Assembly: GCA_036654455.1 (NCBI GenBank) | Contig: JAVVRZ010000005.1 | Coordinates: 1-46,640 of the forward strand | Direction of reading: 5' to 3' | DNA: 46,640 nucleotides | Source of the DNA: Clostridia bacterium | Lineage (GTDB): Bacteria > Bacillota > Clostridia > Christensenellales > CAG-314 | Shown: one piece after another, positions 25,403 to 32,714 of the stretch | Numbering within the stretch: position 1 is the first letter of the stretch | Layout: each line of letters starts with the position of its first letter | Made by a program: the position numbers and the translations under genes | Notes under the pieces: model-generated | Seen by the model: only the letters and a program-made list of their open reading frames with translations | Databases searched by the model: none | What the model was told of the DNA's origin: nothing

Positions 25403-27619
25403 ATGAAAAAAACAAATAAAAAGAAAGGCTTTACCCTTGTAGAATTACTAATAGTTATTGTAATTATTGGTATACTTGCAGGAGTGCTTATTCCAACTAT
25501 GTCCGGAGTAATTAAGCGAGCCCACATTAGCACTGTGACTAGCGCAATAGGCAACCTCAACACCACTCTGGCTACTCTTAGAGTAGAAGGTCTAACGCTA
25601 GAAGATATTAGCGAATACGGCGAAGTATCCGCTCCAAAACTTAGAAACGCCCTTATTAAAGAAGAAGCGGTAAACGCAGAACAACTAGATAAATTTAACG
25701 TAGCGTATAACAACGGTTATTCGGTATTCTTCGACTCTGCTACATTTACTTTTGTATTAAAGAGCCAAGAAGATATAATTGCAAATAACTCCTACGTTAA
25801 AGCTACAAATAATCCTTTTGGTCTACAAACAACTTACGCAGAAACAGTTTCCCAAGACCAAGACTACGCTTTTCCTCAAAACTCAATTATTAAAGGTATG
25901 ACCTTTATGAACTATCTTAGTAAGGCCGACCGCTCTAATAAGACCGACCCTTTACTTTATAGTTTAAGTATTTTTCAAGACTTTATGGACGGTGTAACCG
26001 AGTTTTCAGCAGAAAGTTACCTAGCATCGTTAATGGCTTTAACTAAGGAAAATGCTACCGTAATAGGGTCTGCCGAAAACACTTTGCTCACGCACACTTT
26101 ATCTCGTTCTTTTATAAATATAGATGCAAATGGACTTAAAAGAGCAGATATGCCAAGAGCGGCGTTACTGAGTTTACTTAATATTTCTAATGTGCCAGTC
26201 AATAAACTTCCCGTGCTACCAACCTTACAAGCTATGTTAGACAATGCCGGCGTTGCTAAGGCGTACGTTCTTCCCAGTAACATTTTTGAAGGTTATGACA
26301 CAGAAGCTTCTCTCGTGCTTACTATCCCCGAAAATATGGTAATTAACGTAGAAGAATTAGCCAAAGTAATAACTGCAACTAATTCTACTACCATTAAGCT
26401 AAACGTTACCACCGAAACTAAGACTACGACCCAAACAGGCGGTATAGGAGCAACAGGAACAGTTTCTACCACAACAAACGATATTTTAGTTCAAGTAGCT
26501 ACGGATACTTCAAAAGTAGTAACCATAACCAACAATATTACTAACGGCGTTATCTCTTGTATGGGTAAAGATTATGCAAGCGGTTCTAAGCTTACAATTC
26601 CCGTAGGCTCAAAGAACATCAGTATAATTGTTAAGGGCGCAAACGGTTTCCGTCCCGAATTACTACCTAAAATAGATGGTTTAACACCAATAGCTAACGT
26701 TATTCACCAATATGCGGTAGATACTATGAAAGAAGCAAATATAACTATTTCAAGCAATTTTACGGTCAAAGTCATAGATACTTACGCTTTAACTTTAAAT
26801 GCTAATTTAGGTAAACAATATGTCACTAATATTGAAAAACCTATTAGAGTAGACTCGGGCGACGTTATCTTTAAATTTACAATGTCTAGTATATTTAATA
26901 TGGAGTGGCTAAACGCTAACGTAAAGATAGCCGGCAACTCGGTAGCTTCAACTGTTTCACAAGCAGGCAATATTTTAACAGTAACTATTAAAAAAGCAGA
27001 CATAGACACCATCGCAAATACTCTTACCTTAGACCGCAACCGTACCTTAAACTTTGTAATAGAAGTTTACGTAGATGTTAACGTAGCTAACTTAGATGCA
27101 ATCACTACGGCGATTAACAACGGTTCGCAACCAAGCCTCAACTTGTTATTTAAACTAACTGAGAATTTGACCAACGTAACCGCTTCGATTGGCAATATAG
27201 AACACCCCTTTGCAGGTATCTTTGACGGCAATGGCAAAACGATTGCCAATGTTACGCTTACCTCAACATCAAATCATATTGGTTTATTTAGTTATCTTGC
27301 TCAATCGGGTGAAATTAAAAATTTAAATGTATCTTCCGCTATAATTAATAATACTACAAAGGGTTCTAGCATCGGCGTAATAGCCGGTTACTCGCTAGGC
27401 AAAGTTACTAATTGTAACGTAACGGGAACAATTAAAATTACAGCCGACGTTTCAGTAGATTCAGGCGTTTCTATCGGTTCAATAGTAGGCTCTCAAATAA
27501 CTACGCCAGAAAACTCAAATAACACCATAACAAATTGCTCTTGTACGGCTACAATAACTATTAATGGAGCAGTAGTAGCTACAACTCCTCTAATAGGAAA
27601 GGAAACTAAAAAATCTTAA
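25403..27619 (+). CDS. Giant prepilin-like protein with GLUG tail, cassette 1
   Basis: The 738-residue protein has a textbook class III signal: KKKG then FTLVELLIVIVIIGILAG, with predicted prepilin-peptidase cleavage after Gly9 and Glu at mature position 5. That marks substrates of type IV pilus or type II secretion systems. Ordinary pilins have 130-200 residues. Here a conserved region of about 180 residues is followed by about 400 residues of beta-rich repeats (for example TSKVVTITNNITNG), and then a GLUG-like end (HPFAGIFDGNGKTI, SIGVIAGYSLGKVTNC) of the same kind as in the giant neighbour. AAGGGAGAA precedes the ATG. Its first 540 bases are nearly identical to the gene at 38889. No pilus ATPase or peptidase is in the window. 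Confidence 0.88.
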   Translation: MKKTNKKKGFTLVELLIVIVIIGILAGVLIPTMSGVIKRAHISTVTSAIGNLNTTLATLRVEGLTLEDISEYGEVSAPKLRNALIKEEAVNAEQLDKFNVAYNNGYSVFFDSATFTFVLKSQEDIIANNSYVKATNNPFGLQTTYAETVSQDQDYAFPQNSIIKGMTFMNYLSKADRSNKTDPLLYSLSIFQDFMDGVTEFSAESYLASLMALTKENATVIGSAENTLLTHTLSRSFINIDANGLKRADMPRAALLSLLNISNVPVNKLPVLPTLQAMLDNAGVAKAYVLPSNIFEGYDTEASLVLTIPENMVINVEELAKVITATNSTTIKLNVTTETKTTTQTGGIGATGTVSTTTNDILVQVATDTSKVVTITNNITNGVISCMGKDYASGSKLTIPVGSKNISIIVKGANGFRPELLPKIDGLTPIANVIHQYAVDTMKEANITISSNFTVKVIDTYALTLNANLGKQYVTNIEKPIRVDSGDVIFKFTMSSIFNMEWLNANVKIAGNSVASTVSQAGNILTVTIKKADIDTIANTLTLDRNRTLNFVIEVYVDVNVANLDAITTAINNGSQPSLNLLFKLTENLTNVTASIGNIEHPFAGIFDGNGKTIANVTLTSTSNHIGLFSYLAQSGEIKNLNVSSAIINNTTKGSSIGVIAGYSLGKVTNCNVTGTIKITADVSVDSGVSIGSIVGSQITTPENSNNTITNCSCTATITINGAVVATTPLIGKETKKS

Positions 27620-27677
27620 CCTTAATTTCCAAACAATAGCCGTAACTTAATTAATAACTATAATAAATTACTACAAC

Positions 27678-27709
27678 AAAAAGCTATCTAATTTTTTAGA
27701 TAGCTTTTT
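27678..27709 (+). terminator. Rho-independent terminator of cassette 1
   Basis: AAAAAGCTATCTA (27678-27690) and its complement (27697-27709) flank ATTTTT, and the right arm ends in a T-run. The same terminator with nearly the same preceding sequence closes cassette 2. Confidence 0.9.
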
Positions 27710-28104
27710 GTATTAATTTAAGGTAGATATTTGTTAAATTAAGTTTAAACTACGCAAAACCGCTTTCTTGTCGCACGGCAAAACCGTTAAATGCAAAGCT
27801 ATTAATAATGATAAAGACGATAATAATAACGATAAATTAGGCGTTGCAAAAGAAAGCAAAAAAGAGTATAATGGACTTATAAACAATACTTTCCCTACAT
27901 ACAAAGAAGGTAAGGGAACACAAGCCAACGAATTATCTACTCGTTGGGCACATAGAGCAGATATTGAACCGGGAGACAGGACGGCGATATCGTTTAATGA
28001 TAAATGGTATTTGATAGAAAAATTTGACGACTCGGATTTGGGCTATCAAATTGTTGCTTCATTAACAGAAAAACAATATAAAGAATATACGGAGGAACGT
28101 TCAA

Positions 28105-28341
28105 ATGGCAATAGACAAGAACAATCCATACAGAAAGGCGTTAGTAGATTTACTTCACTCGATAGACAACGAAATTTCTCTTTCCGAGGGGAATCGAATA
28201 ATGATATTGCACGTTCTCAACAGCGAGCAGAAAATCAAAAAGTTCGTGGATTGGGTGAAGAAAAACCTCAAAGCGGGCAAACTTCAAGCAACCGAGGCAG
28301 AGATAGTGAGAGCGGCAGTTCAAGCAAGCAAGGAGAATTAA
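28105..28341 (+). CDS. Small protein overlapping the polyvalent frame
   Basis: This 78-residue frame lies wholly inside the polyvalent-protein frame, in another phase, over that protein's low-complexity linker. It looks like a genuine protein: it starts MAIDKNNPYRKALVDLL, is charged and helical (EQKIKKFVDWVKKNLKAG, then EAEIVRAAVQASKEN), and has ATG 28105 with GGAGG 9 bases upstream, a better start signal than the enclosing frame has. I do not recognise its family. It may be a real overlapping phage gene or a chance open frame. Confidence 0.45.
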   Translation: MAIDKNNPYRKALVDLLHSIDNEISLSEGNRIMILHVLNSEQKIKKFVDWVKKNLKAGKLQATEAEIVRAAVQASKEN

Positions 28342-29509
28342 AATTTTTTCTTAAAGACAGCAAAGGCAACGCCTTAACCCAAGAACAAGTAGACTTCTTC
28401 AAAGACAGCAAGGTTAGAGACGAGTACGATAATTTACAAGTTGTCTATCACGGAACAAACAATAAGTTTTTTACCTTCGAAATGTCCAAAAACAACAAAA
28501 GAAATGTTTGGGGAGAAGGCTTTTATTTTGCAAAAGGAAAAGGATTAGCTTATGATTATGGGGAAAATATAATCGAAGCTTATTTGAATATTAAAAATCC
28601 ATACATTAATGTAAAGTCAAATCTTGGGACAGCTGACTACATTAAAGATAAGTACTTTAATGATATGTGGGAAAGTAGCCGACAACTTGGTATTGATTAT
28701 ATCACAGACAAACTTGAACATAGTCCTATTGACCTTTTGCAATTTATAGCGGAGGAAAACAATAAACAAGTTGCGGATATATTAAATGACTATGGATATG
28801 ACGGTATAATTGACGGCACGGAAATAGTTGCTTTTGACTCAAACCAAATCAAGCTCACAAGCAATCTTAATCCTACTGAAAGCGTAGATATTCGTTATTC
28901 CCTAAAACCGTTTGCCGAGCAGGTCGATGATGTTTTTAGTGGGGCAGACTCTACAAATACGCACCTATGTGTAAGCGAAAACACTCCTGAAATTTTATTG
29001 CAAGTAGGATTAGCTGATAAACCAATGCTGATTACGGCAACGCACACAAAAACAGCAATCGGTATTAACGTTTCTAACAAAAATATACACTCAGTTGATA
29101 AAACTGTATTTAAGCAGTTGCCAGAACTAATAAAAAATCCTGCTATCATAATGGAATCAATAAAACAGGGTAGTCTTGTTATTTTTGTTAACGCAATGGA
29201 TTCTTATGGAAATCCTATTATTTGCGTTGTTTTAGTTGATGGTAAAGGAAACTATAACAATATTGAAATTGACGCAAATATTGTAACAAGTGTATATGGC
29301 AAAGATACCAACCCTGTTAGATTTATTCAAAAAGCCGTTGACGAGAATAGGATTCTTTATTGGGATAAAAAAATGAGTCAAGGCTTATTCAATACCCCCG
29401 GACTCCAATTGCCCGACAACATTGATAAACTTGACTCTAATGTTATTATACGCAAAACAAAGGCAAATGTCAATAGTTTTGATGAAAATGTTCGTTTTTC
29501 ACTCAAAAA

Positions 29510-29533
29510 CGGTGGCGGAGAGAGTGGGATTCG
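29510..29533. repeat. att-like copy of the tRNA-Ser 3' end
   Basis: Twenty-four bases, from CGGTGGCGGAGAG to GGATTCG, are identical to 29716-29739, which is the 3' end of the tRNA-Ser gene on the minus strand plus three downstream bases. Identity stops on both sides exactly there. Partial duplication of a tRNA 3' end is the usual scar of tyrosine-integrase elements. The two copies are only 206 bases apart, so any element between them is gone. Confidence 0.65.
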
Positions 29534-29614
29534 TAAGGAGCGAGATAACAAAAATTAACTAATTAAGACGATTGACAAAACAAATATATATTTTGTTAAG
29601 TTAATTGTAGCGAC

Positions 29615-29661
29615 GGGCTAGCATTTTGGTATTTGCCAAAATGCGTTACCGTTCGTAGCCC
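29615..29661. repeat. Nested inverted repeat near the att-like sites
   Basis: GCATTTTGG (29621-29629) pairs with CCAAAATGC (29636-29644), and GGGCTA (29615-29620) pairs with TAGCCC (29656-29661). It lies between the two 24-base repeats and could be a remnant of the element's end or a transcription terminator without a T-run. Confidence 0.5.
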
Positions 29662-29680
29662 ACTCTCGTAGCAATACAAA

Positions 29681-29713
29681 ACCACCCAAAAGGCGAACGT
29701 CTGCTTGGGTGGT
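29681..29713 (-). terminator. Likely terminator of tRNA-Ser
   Basis: ACCACCCAA (29681-29689) pairs with TTGGGTGGT (29705-29713). Read on the minus strand it lies 5 bases after the tRNA CCA end and is followed by TTTTG, a short T-run. Confidence 0.65.
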
Positions 29714-29718
29714 TGCGG

Positions 29719-29809
29719 TGGCGGAGAGAGTGGGATTCGAACCCACGTGGGAGCAAGCCCCCAAACTGATTTCGAGTCAGCCCCGTTATGACCACTTCGA
29801 TACCTCTCC
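29719..29809 (-). tRNA. tRNA-Ser (anticodon CGA)
   Basis: On the minus strand the gene runs from GGAGAGGTATCGAAG to the encoded CCA, 91 bases, the size of a class II tRNA. The acceptor stem GGAGAGG pairs with TCTCTCC (one G-U), with discriminator G. The anticodon stem-loop CTGA-CTCGAAA-TCAG gives anticodon CGA (codon UCG). A long variable arm (GGGGGCTTGCTCCC) and GGGTTCGAATCCC T-arm follow. Its 3' end is an integration target, as the repeat at 29510 suggests. Confidence 0.96.
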
Positions 29810-29815
29810 GTATTG

Positions 29816-29990
29816 GTTAATTATTCTTGTTTGCAAAATAAATTAATATCGCTTAATGTTTGTTAATTATTTGTATTTGCAAAATAAATTAATGTCGCTT
29901 AATGTTTGTTAATTATTCTCGTTTGCAAAATAAATTAATGTCGCAAAATATTTGTTAATAATTTGTATTTGCTAAATATTTTAGCGAAAA
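29816..29990. repeat. 46-bp tandem repeat upstream of tRNA-Ser
   Basis: The word GCAAAATAAATTAAT starts at 29834, 29880 and 29926, exactly 46 apart, with a decayed copy near 29971. Units also contain TTGTTAATTATT. The stretch 29810-30155 has no gene. It is upstream of the tRNA on the minus strand and must contain or border its promoter. Confidence 0.8.
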
Positions 29991-30155
29991 TATTAATTTG
30001 CTTAAAATGTAATTTAATTTACTAGATATTATCTTATGTGTTTTTGCTCGTTTTGTCAAGAATATTTGTTGCAAAGTAGATAAAAACTGTTAAATATTTA
30101 TTAATTCGTTAGATTTATATTTATTTAGATAATTATAATTTACTTTGTCATAGGT

Positions 30156-30998
30156 CTAGTCGTTGCTAATTTTTATAATAAATTTATCGAGCAAAGCGGT
30201 GGGGTGGTAGCTTTGTTTTGATTGCCTTAGACCGTCTAACCCCATATCTTCTTCACGGTTTAGATACTTGTAGTTTTGTCCAAAAGTTGTCACAAAACTA
30301 TGTAACAGCATCTCGCAAACGCCCGAAAAGCTCTTGTCGGCTCTTTCAGTGTGTTCAAACAATGTTTGTCCGTTGCCCTCGCCTAGCGCAAGCCCTACTA
30401 TTTGCTTATCGGCAAAAAGAACTCCGCCGATTTGATTAAGTTTATTCCAGTTATCGATACAATCAAGCGTGGTTTCTATTTCGTATTGCGATAAACTGCT
30501 AGATTGACCGCTTTCAAGCTTTCTTAAAAATATTTCAATTTGTTTTATATCGGTTTGTTCAACGTTTATAAATTGCCAGTTATACAAACTTTTAAATTTT
30601 GCAATAAAATTTCGTTTTGCGTGATATTTTTTGCCTGCAAGGTTTGTTAAATCTTCGATATTGTAAAGATAGTCTGCCCAATTATCGTGTTTTGTCGCTT
30701 GTCCTAAGTCAAAATAAAACTGCATATCGCTCGCAATCGGCGAAAATGTTATGTCGCCTTTTACGTGTTGTCTAAGCATTTGCAAATGCTTTTGTTTATT
30801 TTCGTCCAAGCAAGGAAAATAAGAATTCTCATTTTTGCTATAAATAAACAATAAATCGTCTTCAATAGCGTATAAAAACTTATAATAATCTCGCCACATA
30901 TATAACGTGCCAATGGTATAGTCGCATAAATTATGCAAATTTAAGATATGTTGCGCAATTTCGCCAACATTTTGACTATTAATTTCTTTAAATATCAT
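30156..30998 (-). CDS. DUF2156 (MprF C-terminal-like acyltransferase) protein
   Basis: The 280-residue protein matches the DUF2156 fold, a double GNAT-like domain shared with the aminoacyl-phosphatidylglycerol synthase MprF. Visible blocks are TIGTLYMWRDYY (about 29-40), KKYHAKRNFIAKFK near 122-135, GGVLFADKQIVGLALGE near 190-206 and the signature YLNREEDMGLDGLRQSKQSYHP near 244-265, which I quote as YLNREEDMGL plus RQSKQSYHP. No transmembrane part is present, so it is the soluble stand-alone form, whose substrate is unknown. It begins 3 bases after the PHP-protein stop on the same strand and is probably co-transcribed with it. Confidence 0.85.
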   Translation of the reverse strand: MIFKEINSQNVGEIAQHILNLHNLCDYTIGTLYMWRDYYKFLYAIEDDLLFIYSKNENSYFPCLDENKQKHLQMLRQHVKGDITFSPIASDMQFYFDLGQATKHDNWADYLYNIEDLTNLAGKKYHAKRNFIAKFKSLYNWQFINVEQTDIKQIEIFLRKLESGQSSSLSQYEIETTLDCIDNWNKLNQIGGVLFADKQIVGLALGEGNGQTLFEHTERADKSFSGVCEMLLHSFVTTFGQNYKYLNREEDMGLDGLRQSKQSYHPTALLDKFIIKISND

Positions 30999-31001
30999 AG
31001 G

Positions 31002-31754
31002 TTATAATTCAATTAATTTCCTCTTTTTGTAATAGCATATCACTATGCCTTTTGGTAAAGTCGAACAAATATCGTCGTAGTTACTGCCTATATCGGTTAC
31101 GTTGTGACTGTCGCTACCTATTGTTACATATTTTCCGCCAAGTTTATGGTAAAGTTCAATAACTTCCATTTGTGGCGAAGGCGGTAAATTCTTACGCATT
31201 GTTGACGTGTTAATTTCTAGCGATATGTTATTTTTCACACATTCTTTAAGAATTTGTTCAGTCATAGTTTGGTCATAGCAATATTTGTTTACAAATTTCT
31301 TTGGAAAGTCTAAGTGCGCTAGGCTGTCAAACTTGCCTACTTTTGCCATTGCTAGCGTGCGAGAATATTGTTCTTGCCACAGCTGTTCTACGTTAAGTTG
31401 CCCTCTTAAATATAGCTCGGTAGGTATATGAACCGACCCTAAAATAAAGTCGTATTCAGTTGCTTTTGTTACTTTTTCAAATAACTCCAAATTTGTGTTG
31501 GGCTCGGCATATTCTAGTCCAAAAAGAATTTGCATCTTGCCCTCGTAACGTTTACAAACCTTAGCGTAATCTTTTTTGCGATTAACAAAGTCAAAGTTAC
31601 GGTAAGTTTCAAACGGACCATAAACGTCGATATGGTCGGTAAAGCAAATTATATCTATACTGTTATCGATGGCGCATTGACAATTTCTTTCAAATGTCGA
31701 GTCCGCCTTAGCGTCGGGAGAATAGTTTGTGTGAACGTGCAAATCTGTTTTCAT
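31002..31754 (-). CDS. PHP-domain phosphoesterase, histidinol-phosphatase (HisJ/HisK) type
   Basis: A 250-residue protein of the PHP family, metal-dependent phosphoesterases that include bacterial histidinol-phosphate phosphatase. The metal-binding set is complete: DLHVHTNYSPDA (HxH) at the N-terminus, FTDHIDVYGP near 38-47, GLEYAEP near 79, GSVHIP near 106, LAHLDFPK near 145 and GSDSHNVTDIG near 218. The length fits HisJ. No his genes are nearby, so the substrate is not fixed by context, and generic phosphatase activity is possible. It is the first gene of a minus-strand pair with the DUF2156 protein. Confidence 0.82.
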   Translation of the reverse strand: MKTDLHVHTNYSPDAKADSTFERNCQCAIDNSIDIICFTDHIDVYGPFETYRNFDFVNRKKDYAKVCKRYEGKMQILFGLEYAEPNTNLELFEKVTKATEYDFILGSVHIPTELYLRGQLNVEQLWQEQYSRTLAMAKVGKFDSLAHLDFPKKFVNKYCYDQTMTEQILKECVKNNISLEINTSTMRKNLPPSPQMEVIELYHKLGGKYVTIGSDSHNVTDIGSNYDDICSTLPKGIVICYYKKRKLIEL

Positions 31755-32056
31755 AGTACGATTAGTTTAACACTTTGCAGGGTAAATTGTCAATTTTAAC
31801 TTGTAATGTTGTTAAAAATTATTATAAATAAAAAGTTTACAACTTATAAAAAGTAAATTTTACAATATTTTTAAATGTTTTTAGCCTTAGAAATAATAGC
31901 TATTTTATATAGTTATATGTAACAAAATACTTATAGTACTCAAATATTGTATAATTTTAGCAAAAGTTGTCACTTTTTTTAATAAAAGCATTGCAATTTA
32001 TTCTAACGTGTTGTAACATAAGTGTATAAATTACACAAATATAAGGGGTAGGGGTT
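31755..32056. other. Gene-free AT-rich gap upstream of cassette 2
   Basis: This 302-base stretch separates the PHP gene (minus) from cassette 2 (plus). A TATAAT at 31950-31955 could be the -10 of cassette 2, but the matching -35 is poor. I see no coding frame, repeat or RNA gene that I can support. Confidence 0.4.
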
Positions 32057-32572
32057 TTGACATCATTAAATATCATTTTAATAATATTTTTAGTTGCCGT
32101 TATCACAGATATTGTGTTATGGTTCTTTAAGTATTCTTCATTTTGTAATGTCGAAGATAATTCAATTTCGTCAATCCAAAAATACCCCCCCCCACAAACA
32201 TACAAAGGTTTTTCTAGCACATTCTTATTACTTGTAGTTGTTTGTTTAATCTCTATTTTTGTTTCAATTAGCTATGTAGAAATTTCTAGCTTTGTCAAGT
32301 CATATTTAACCGAGACTCAAATTCAATTTGTTAAAGATTTTATCGCTAGCGCAACTAACGGTAGCGGTTTTGCAATATTTTTCCAAACCGTCGTATCCCA
32401 AATATTGCTACTATGCGGTCTTAACTTAGCCGTTTGTTTTGTTGTTAAATTTAACACTATTTGCAAAAATGTTATATTTAAACTAAATAGTATATTTAAA
32501 AAATGCAAACCTCGTCTACTACAAATTTTATATCTATATCTTAATCTTCAATTCAGTCGTTTTAACCAATAG
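32057..32572 (+). CDS. 3-TM membrane protein, first gene of surface cassette 2
   Basis: A 171-residue paralogue of the protein at 17872. Helices lie at about 5-25, 54-74 and 106-131. The conserved block YVEISSFVKSYLTETQIQF leads to FIASATNGS and AIFFQ, and the basic tail ends in NLQFSRFNQ. The start is TTG with AGGGGTAGGGG upstream; no ATG is available at the homologous site. Codons 44-46 are CCC CCC CCA inside a nine-C run, encoding YPPPQ. The copy at 46366 has IPPPQ in a C8 run. Loss or gain of one C would shift the frame after a quarter of the protein. The function is unknown. Confidence 0.8.
   Translation: MTSLNIILIIFLVAVITDIVLWFFKYSSFCNVEDNSISSIQKYPPPQTYKGFSSTFLLLVVVCLISIFVSISYVEISSFVKSYLTETQIQFVKDFIASATNGSGFAIFFQTVVSQILLLCGLNLAVCFVVKFNTICKNVIFKLNSIFKKCKPRLLQILYLYLNLQFSRFNQ
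32185..32193 (+). repeat. C9 homopolymer inside the 3-TM gene
   Basis: Nine consecutive C residues lie in a very AT-rich gene, at the site homologous to a C8 run in the third copy (46528-46535). Such tracts are typical sites of slipped-strand mispairing. Confidence 0.85.
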
Positions 32573-32608
32573 ACCCTAACTCTATTTCAATTTAACCTTT
32601 ACCTAGCT

Positions 32609-32672
32609 TAGAATTTTAAATTTAAAATTCTATTCTTGCTATTGTAATTTAAACGGTCTAGCAACGCTAGAC
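32609..32672 (+). other. Two palindromes before the giant gene of cassette 2
   Basis: 32609-32632 is a perfect 24-base AT-rich palindrome (left half TAGAATTTTAAA). 32656-32672 is a GC-richer hairpin, GTCTAGC-AAC-GCTAGAC. Both sit between the 3-TM gene and the giant surface gene. They may protect, process or attenuate the long mRNA. Confidence 0.55.
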
Positions 32673-32714
32673 ATTAAAAACAAATTAACTAAAAAAATAT
32701 AAGGAGTAGCGCAA

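Larger units (their letters stand above)
27768..29558 (+). pseudogene. Truncated phage/ICE polyvalent protein: ART and MuF C-terminal-like domains
   Basis: An open frame of 596 codons resembling the C-terminal part of the very long polyvalent proteins of phages and integrative elements. Parts are LSTRWAHRADIEPGD...WYLIEKF (about 57-85), a polar linker (95-190), an ADP-ribosyltransferase-like domain beginning LQVVYHGTNNKFF and GEGFYFAKG (about 222-370), and a MuF C-terminal-like domain (about 405-560) containing FKQLPELIKNPAIIMES. It starts at a TTG with no ribosome site, 58 bases after the cassette 1 terminator, so the N-terminus appears lost. The last 16 codons (from 29510) read through a copy of the tRNA-Ser 3' end. 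I interpret it as a mobile-element remnant, probably not expressed. Confidence 0.65.

Noticed and set aside
29658..29734. Inverted CCCACTCTC/GAGAGTGGG pair around the tRNA terminator
   Set aside because: The nine-base match encloses an independent stronger hairpin, and the right arm is fixed by the tRNA acceptor end; I cannot separate it from chance.
31957..32220. 87-codon minus-strand frame across the start of the 3-TM gene
   Set aside because: It is antisense to a gene with two clear homologues and has no supported function.
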